Shown here piece after piece: positions 6,108 through 9,181 of a stretch of 9,181 bases of DNA; within the stretch, counting starts at the first letter, position 1; every line of letters starts with the position of its first letter. The position numbers and the translations under genes were made by a program. Location: contig JAEWOA010000181.1 of assembly GCA_023461115.1 (NCBI GenBank), positions 1 to 9,181 of the forward strand, read 5' to 3'. The notes below the pieces were generated by a model. It had not been told where the DNA came from. It saw nothing but the letters and a program-made list of their open reading frames with translations, and searched no databases. The DNA is from Actinomycetes bacterium (GTDB lineage: Bacteria > Actinomycetota > Actinomycetes > Actinomycetales > Cellulomonadaceae).

Positions 6108-6124
6108 GACTCGCCGGGCGAGTC
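6108..6124. promoter_or_regulatory. 17-bp dyad upstream of the SDR gene
   Basis: gactcgc-cgg-gcgagtc is a perfect 7-bp inverted repeat with a 3-bp centre, 37 bp before the SDR start codon in the intergenic region it shares with the divergent membrane-protein gene. It could be an operator for a dimeric repressor or a small leader hairpin. No regulator gene is present in the window, and chance is possible in GC-rich DNA. Confidence 0.35.
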
Positions 6125-6160
6125 GCGGTTGGCTGGCCGTCACCAGACGAGGGAGTCTCC

Positions 6161-7057
6161 ATGTGTCCTGACCAGCTCACGTTCGACAACCCGGTCGAGC
6201 GCCATGCCCACATCAAGCCGCGCGCGTCGTGGCAGCCGCTGCCCGGGCTCGACGCGGAGCTCGAGCCCAAGGCCGACCATGGCGAGACGAGCTATCGCGG
6301 CACGGGCCGGCTCCCTGGCCGCAAGGCGCTGATCACCGGCGGAGACTCGGGGATCGGCGCGGCGGTGGCGATCGCGTTCGCGCGCGAGGGCGCGGACGTC
6401 GCGCTGAGCTACCTGCCCGACGAGCAGGTGGACGCCGACGCGATCGCGGCGCTCGTGCGCGCGGAGGGCCGCACGGCTGTGCTGCTGCCGGGGGACATCC
6501 GTGACCGGGAGTTCTGCCGCACGCTGGTGGCCGACGCGGTCGAGGGCCTCGGCGGCCTGGACATCCTGGTGAACAACGCGGCGCACCAGGTGTACCACCA
6601 GAGTTTCGACGAGCTCGACGAGGCCGACCTGGACCGCACGATCCAGACGAACGTGTACGCGATGTTCTGGATCACGCGCGAGGCCCTGCCACACCTCCCG
6701 CCGGGCTCGGCCATCATTAACAGCACCTCGGTGCAGGGGTACAACCCGTCGCCGATGATCATCAATTACGCGTCGACGAAGTTCGCGATCATCGGCTTCA
6801 CCAAGGCGCTCGCCGCCGACCTGGCGCCGCGGGGCATCCGGGTCAACGCGGTCGCTCCCGGCCCCGTGTGGACGCCGCTGCAGGTGTCCGACGGGCAGCC
6901 GGCCGCCAAGCTCGACGGGTTCGGCGAGTCGTCGTGGCTGGGCAGGACGAGCCAGCCGGTCGAGCAGGCGCCCGCGTACGTGTTCCTCGCGTCGCCGGAG
7001 TCGAGCTTCGTGGTCGGCGAGGTCATCAACGTGAACGGCGGCGCGAACGTCCCGTAG
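6161..7057 (+). CDS. SDR family NAD(P)-dependent oxidoreductase (YghA/glucose-dehydrogenase-like)
   Basis: The product is 298 residues from ATG 6161, preceded by GAGGGAG at 6149-6155. It has an N-terminal extension of about 52 residues with the QPLPGLDAELEPKADHGE pattern typical of the YghA-like group of ~290-300-residue SDRs. The Rossmann fold follows, with the cofactor motif TGGDSGIG at 59-66, NNA at 138-140, N164 in TNVYAMF, S190 in NSTSVQGY and the catalytic YxxxK as Y203/K207 (YASTK). PGPVWTPL (233-240) and the closing GEVINVNGG are also standard. All tetrad residues are present, so it should be an active cytosolic oxidoreductase; the substrate cannot be read from sequence. Relatives are often tied to general stress or aldehyde/sugar reduction. 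It converges on the PLP-lyase gene with only 16 bp between stops. Confidence 0.92.
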   Translation: MCPDQLTFDNPVERHAHIKPRASWQPLPGLDAELEPKADHGETSYRGTGRLPGRKALITGGDSGIGAAVAIAFAREGADVALSYLPDEQVDADAIAALVRAEGRTAVLLPGDIRDREFCRTLVADAVEGLGGLDILVNNAAHQVYHQSFDELDEADLDRTIQTNVYAMFWITREALPHLPPGSAIINSTSVQGYNPSPMIINYASTKFAIIGFTKALAADLAPRGIRVNAVAPGPVWTPLQVSDGQPAAKLDGFGESSWLGRTSQPVEQAPAYVFLASPESSFVVGEVINVNGGANVP

Positions 7058-7073
7058 CGCGGGTGGGCGCCGC

Positions 7074-8474
7074 TCAGTCGTCGCCCGGGTCGATCGCCGC
7101 CTGCAGCACGCCGATCAGCGCGGGGCGCACGACGTCGCCGGGGAGCGCCTCGAGCGTCGCCATGACGCCGGCCACCTCGTCGGGCAAGCCCTCGGTGAGC
7201 ACGCGTGCGACGAGGGACGGGTCCGCGGGCGCCGCCGGCACGCCGCGCACGGCGTCCGCGGCGCGGGCCAGGTCGGCCGCGAGCGCTGGGGCGACCGACG
7301 CGGTCACCGCGGTCAGGGTCAGGTGCGCGGTGCGGGGGAGCACGGTGCCGTCAGGTTGCGTCATGGCGGGCTGGCACTGCGCGAGCCACCCCAGGGGCCG
7401 CAGCGCGTCGACGAGCCGGAATGGGTCCACCTGCGAGTCGGTGGGCGCGGACGAGTCGCACGCCACCGCGATCAGCGGCCCGGTCGGCTCTCCGACGACG
7501 CGGAGGCCGGGGACCGCGGCGAGCGCGTCGAGCACGAGCGTCGTCGCGCCGCGCACGTGCTCGACGAGCTCGGCGTACCCCTGGGGCCCGAGCACCGAGC
7601 CGATGGCCCAGGCTGCGGCCATCGCGCCCGCGGCGCGCGAGCCGAGGACGGTCGGGTTGACGACGGGGTACCCGGGCCAGGCGGTGGTCGCGAAGTACTG
7701 TGCCGCGTGCCGCGCGCGCCCCCGGTGCAGCACGATCGACGCGCCCTTGGGCGCGTAGCCGTACTTGTGCAGGTCGGCGGACAGGGACGTGACCCCGGGG
7801 ACCGCGAAGTCCCACGGCGCGAGCCCCTCCCACCACGGCAGCACCCAGCCGCCGATGCACGCGTCGACGTGGCAGGCGACGCCCCGCGCGGCGGCGCCGG
7901 CGGCCACCTCCGTCACCGGGTCCAGCGCGCCGAACGGGTAGGACGGCGCCGACACGACGACGAGCGCGGCCCGCTCGCCCAGGCCGTCGAGCGCGGCGAG
8001 CAGCGACGACGCCACCGCCCGCCCCGACGAGGGGTCGACGGGAACCGCGACGACGTCGAGGTCCAGGTAGTGCGCGGCCTTGTGGAACGCCGGGTGCGCG
8101 GTGGTGGGCAGGACGATCGCGGCTCGCTCACGAGCGCGCGACGGCGCCGCGGCCCGCCATACCTCGCGCGCCGCCTTGACGGCCAACAGGCAGGACTCGG
8201 TGCCGCCCGAGGTCACCGAGCCGACGACGGTGGAGTCGCCGTGGAACTGCTCCCGGGCACGCGCGACGAGCGAGCGCTCGAGCGCCGCCACGGACGTGAA
8301 GGTCGTCGGGTCCAGGCCGTTGACCGGCAGGAACGCCGCCGCGGCGCGCTCCGCGAGCGCGTCCAGCTCGGGCCGCCCGGAGTCGTAGACGTACGAGAGC
8401 ACGCGGCCGCCGTGCGTCGGCGGGTCGGCCGCGCGCAACGCGGCGAGCGCGGCGAGCGCCTCGTCGGGAGTCAT
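7074..8474 (-). CDS. Sphingosine-1-phosphate-lyase-like PLP-dependent decarboxylase/lyase
   Basis: The product is 466 residues. The start ATG at 8474 overlaps the stop of the upstream transporter gene by 4 bp. Fold-type-I PLP signatures are in order: GSVTSGGTES at 85-94 (phosphate-binding loop), TAHPAFHKA with H127 (ring stacking), HVDACIGG at 202-209 with D204 (pyridine nitrogen), and SADLHKYGYAPKG with the Schiff-base lysine K237. The CHVDACIGGW and LSADLHKYGYAPKGAS wording is closer to sphingosine-1-phosphate lyase than to glutamate or aromatic amino-acid decarboxylases. S1P lyases cleave a phospho-amino-alcohol to an aldehyde and phosphoethanolamine. This organism probably makes no sphingolipid, so the substrate may be another long-chain or small amino compound. 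Co-translation with the transporter suggests that the transporter brings in the substrate or exports a product. It could also act as a plain amino-acid decarboxylase. Confidence 0.88.
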   Translation of the reverse strand: MTPDEALAALAALRAADPPTHGGRVLSYVYDSGRPELDALAERAAAAFLPVNGLDPTTFTSVAALERSLVARAREQFHGDSTVVGSVTSGGTESCLLAVKAAREVWRAAAPSRARERAAIVLPTTAHPAFHKAAHYLDLDVVAVPVDPSSGRAVASSLLAALDGLGERAALVVVSAPSYPFGALDPVTEVAAGAAARGVACHVDACIGGWVLPWWEGLAPWDFAVPGVTSLSADLHKYGYAPKGASIVLHRGRARHAAQYFATTAWPGYPVVNPTVLGSRAAGAMAAAWAIGSVLGPQGYAELVEHVRGATTLVLDALAAVPGLRVVGEPTGPLIAVACDSSAPTDSQVDPFRLVDALRPLGWLAQCQPAMTQPDGTVLPRTAHLTLTAVTASVAPALAADLARAADAVRGVPAAPADPSLVARVLTEGLPDEVAGVMATLEALPGDVVRPALIGVLQAAIDPGDD

Positions 8475-9181
8475 GCGGCCACCTCCACGGCCTCGTCGAC
8501 GACGGCCGCGTCCAGGCGGTACCGCGCCAGTGGGATCAGGCTGAGCCCGACGAGCACCGCGGGCAGCAGCGAGAACGCGACGACGATCCCGGTGAGCGCC
8601 GACGCCGGCTGCGCCACCACGTCCCCGCCGGTGCGGGACACGAAGCCGGTGGCCGCGAGCAGCGCGAGCACGAGAGTGGGGCCGAGTGCGAGCCCGGCGG
8701 TCTCGCCCGCGGTCCAGACCCCGCCGAGCACGCCGGCACGGTCGACCCCGCGCTCGCGCGCGTCCACGGCGGCGACGTCCGGCAGCATCGCGAGCGGGTA
8801 GAGCTGCATGCCGGCGTACGCGATGCCGGCGAGGGCCACGGGCGCGTACACCCACGGGCCGGGCGCCGAGCGCGCGGGGATCAGCAGGAGCGCCGCGGCC
8901 GCGAACAGCACCGAGGCCCCGACGAGCGCGCGTTGCTTCCCGATCCGGGCCGCCAACCGCGTGGCCAGCGGCATCACGAGCAGCGCGGGCGCGACGAGCG
9001 CGACGAACAGGGACGTGACGGCCCCTTGCGAGCCGAGCGTGTAGGTCGCGACGTACTGTGCGGCCGCGAGCATCGCGCCCGTGGCGAGCGCCTGGAGGAC
9101 GAACGCCCCGAGCAGTGCGCGGAACGCGGGGAGCTCGACGAGCGCGGCGATCCCGAGCCGCAGCGCGTCACCGCGCCGCTG
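8471..9181 (-). CDS. MFS/GPH-type transporter, 5'-truncated by window edge
   Basis: 236 C-terminal residues are present; the frame stays open to base 9181, so the N-terminal half lies beyond the window and the internal Met at 9073 is not the start. The visible part begins QRRGDALRLGIAALVELPAF, a cytoplasmic loop. Five or six hydrophobic helices follow: around FRALLGAFVLQALATGAM, SLFVALVAPALLVMPLA, RALVGASVLFAAAALLLIP, WVYAPVALAGIAYAGMQLYPLAM, and ALGPTLVLALLAATGFV followed by GIVVAFSLLPAVLVGLSLI. The DVAAVDARERG segment between helices matches the glycoside-pentoside-hexuronide (MelB-like) symporter group, where D..a.d..rtG.rreg is conserved. It sits in the cytoplasmic membrane and is translationally coupled (ATGA) to the PLP-lyase gene. 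The substrate is unknown. Confidence 0.85.
   Translation of the reverse strand, partial: QRRGDALRLGIAALVELPAFRALLGAFVLQALATGAMLAAAQYVATYTLGSQGAVTSLFVALVAPALLVMPLATRLAARIGKQRALVGASVLFAAAALLLIPARSAPGPWVYAPVALAGIAYAGMQLYPLAMLPDVAAVDARERGVDRAGVLGGVWTAGETAGLALGPTLVLALLAATGFVSRTGGDVVAQPASALTGIVVAFSLLPAVLVGLSLIPLARYRLDAAVVDEAVEVAA

Noticed and set aside
7323..8801. Long plus-strand open frame (492 codons) opposite the PLP-lyase gene
   Set aside because: It is antisense to a gene with clear PLP motifs; the product is Arg/Gly-rich without domains, a usual shadow in high-GC DNA.
1..9181. CRISPR array, rRNA, tRNA or complete insertion sequence
   Set aside because: No regularly spaced repeats, no RNA-gene sequences and no transposase with flanking inverted repeats were seen by reading; a computed repeat search could still find weak ones.

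Overview
The window is very GC-rich throughout, with strong G/C preference at third codon positions, ATGA/TGATG gene overlaps and GGAGG-type ribosome binding sites. This fits a high-GC actinobacterium. A Micrococcales genus such as Cellulomonas is a guess from protein style, not proven. I see no rRNA, tRNA, CRISPR array or complete transposon.

Left edge (1-2843, plus strand): the C-terminal part of an SMC-like JetC ATPase (TIGR02680 family, cut by the window edge), followed with a 4-bp ATGA overlap by a complete JetD (TIGR02679; DUF3323 plus DUF2399/Toprim-like). These are the last two genes of a Wadjet (JetABCD) plasmid-restriction operon. JetA (kleisin-like) and JetB (KITE-like) should lie just upstream, outside the window. 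In Wadjet, JetABC is a condensin-like loop extruder that recognises small circular DNA and JetD cleaves it.

Middle (2844-5580): an accessory-looking stretch. Convergent to jetD is a two-gene minus-strand operon joined by a 1-bp TGATG overlap. The first gene encodes a 244-aa protein that looks like a serine recombinase whose catalytic arginines are gone. The second encodes a 94-aa DUF4258-like protein. About 800 bp follow with no confidently called gene: one weak 136-codon plus-strand ORF, some dyads, and a perfect 19-bp-stem hairpin at 4608-4649. Next, on the minus strand, is a protein resembling the HhH/8-oxoguanine DNA glycosylase (OGG) fold family.

Right part (5582-9181): ordinary-looking chromosomal genes. 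There is a 59-aa hypothetical protein (plus), a 62-aa two-helix membrane protein (minus), an SDR oxidoreductase of the YghA-like group (plus), and a minus-strand pair with a 4-bp overlap encoding an MFS/GPH-type transporter (cut by the right edge) and a sphingosine-1-phosphate-lyase-like PLP decarboxylase.

Taken together, the left half looks like a defence/mobile island (Wadjet, recombinase-like protein, DUF4258 protein, OGG-fold protein) beside core metabolism on the right. The most unusual item is the translationally coupled degenerate-recombinase/DUF4258 pair next to Wadjet. Its function is unknown and any link to Wadjet is inference from position.
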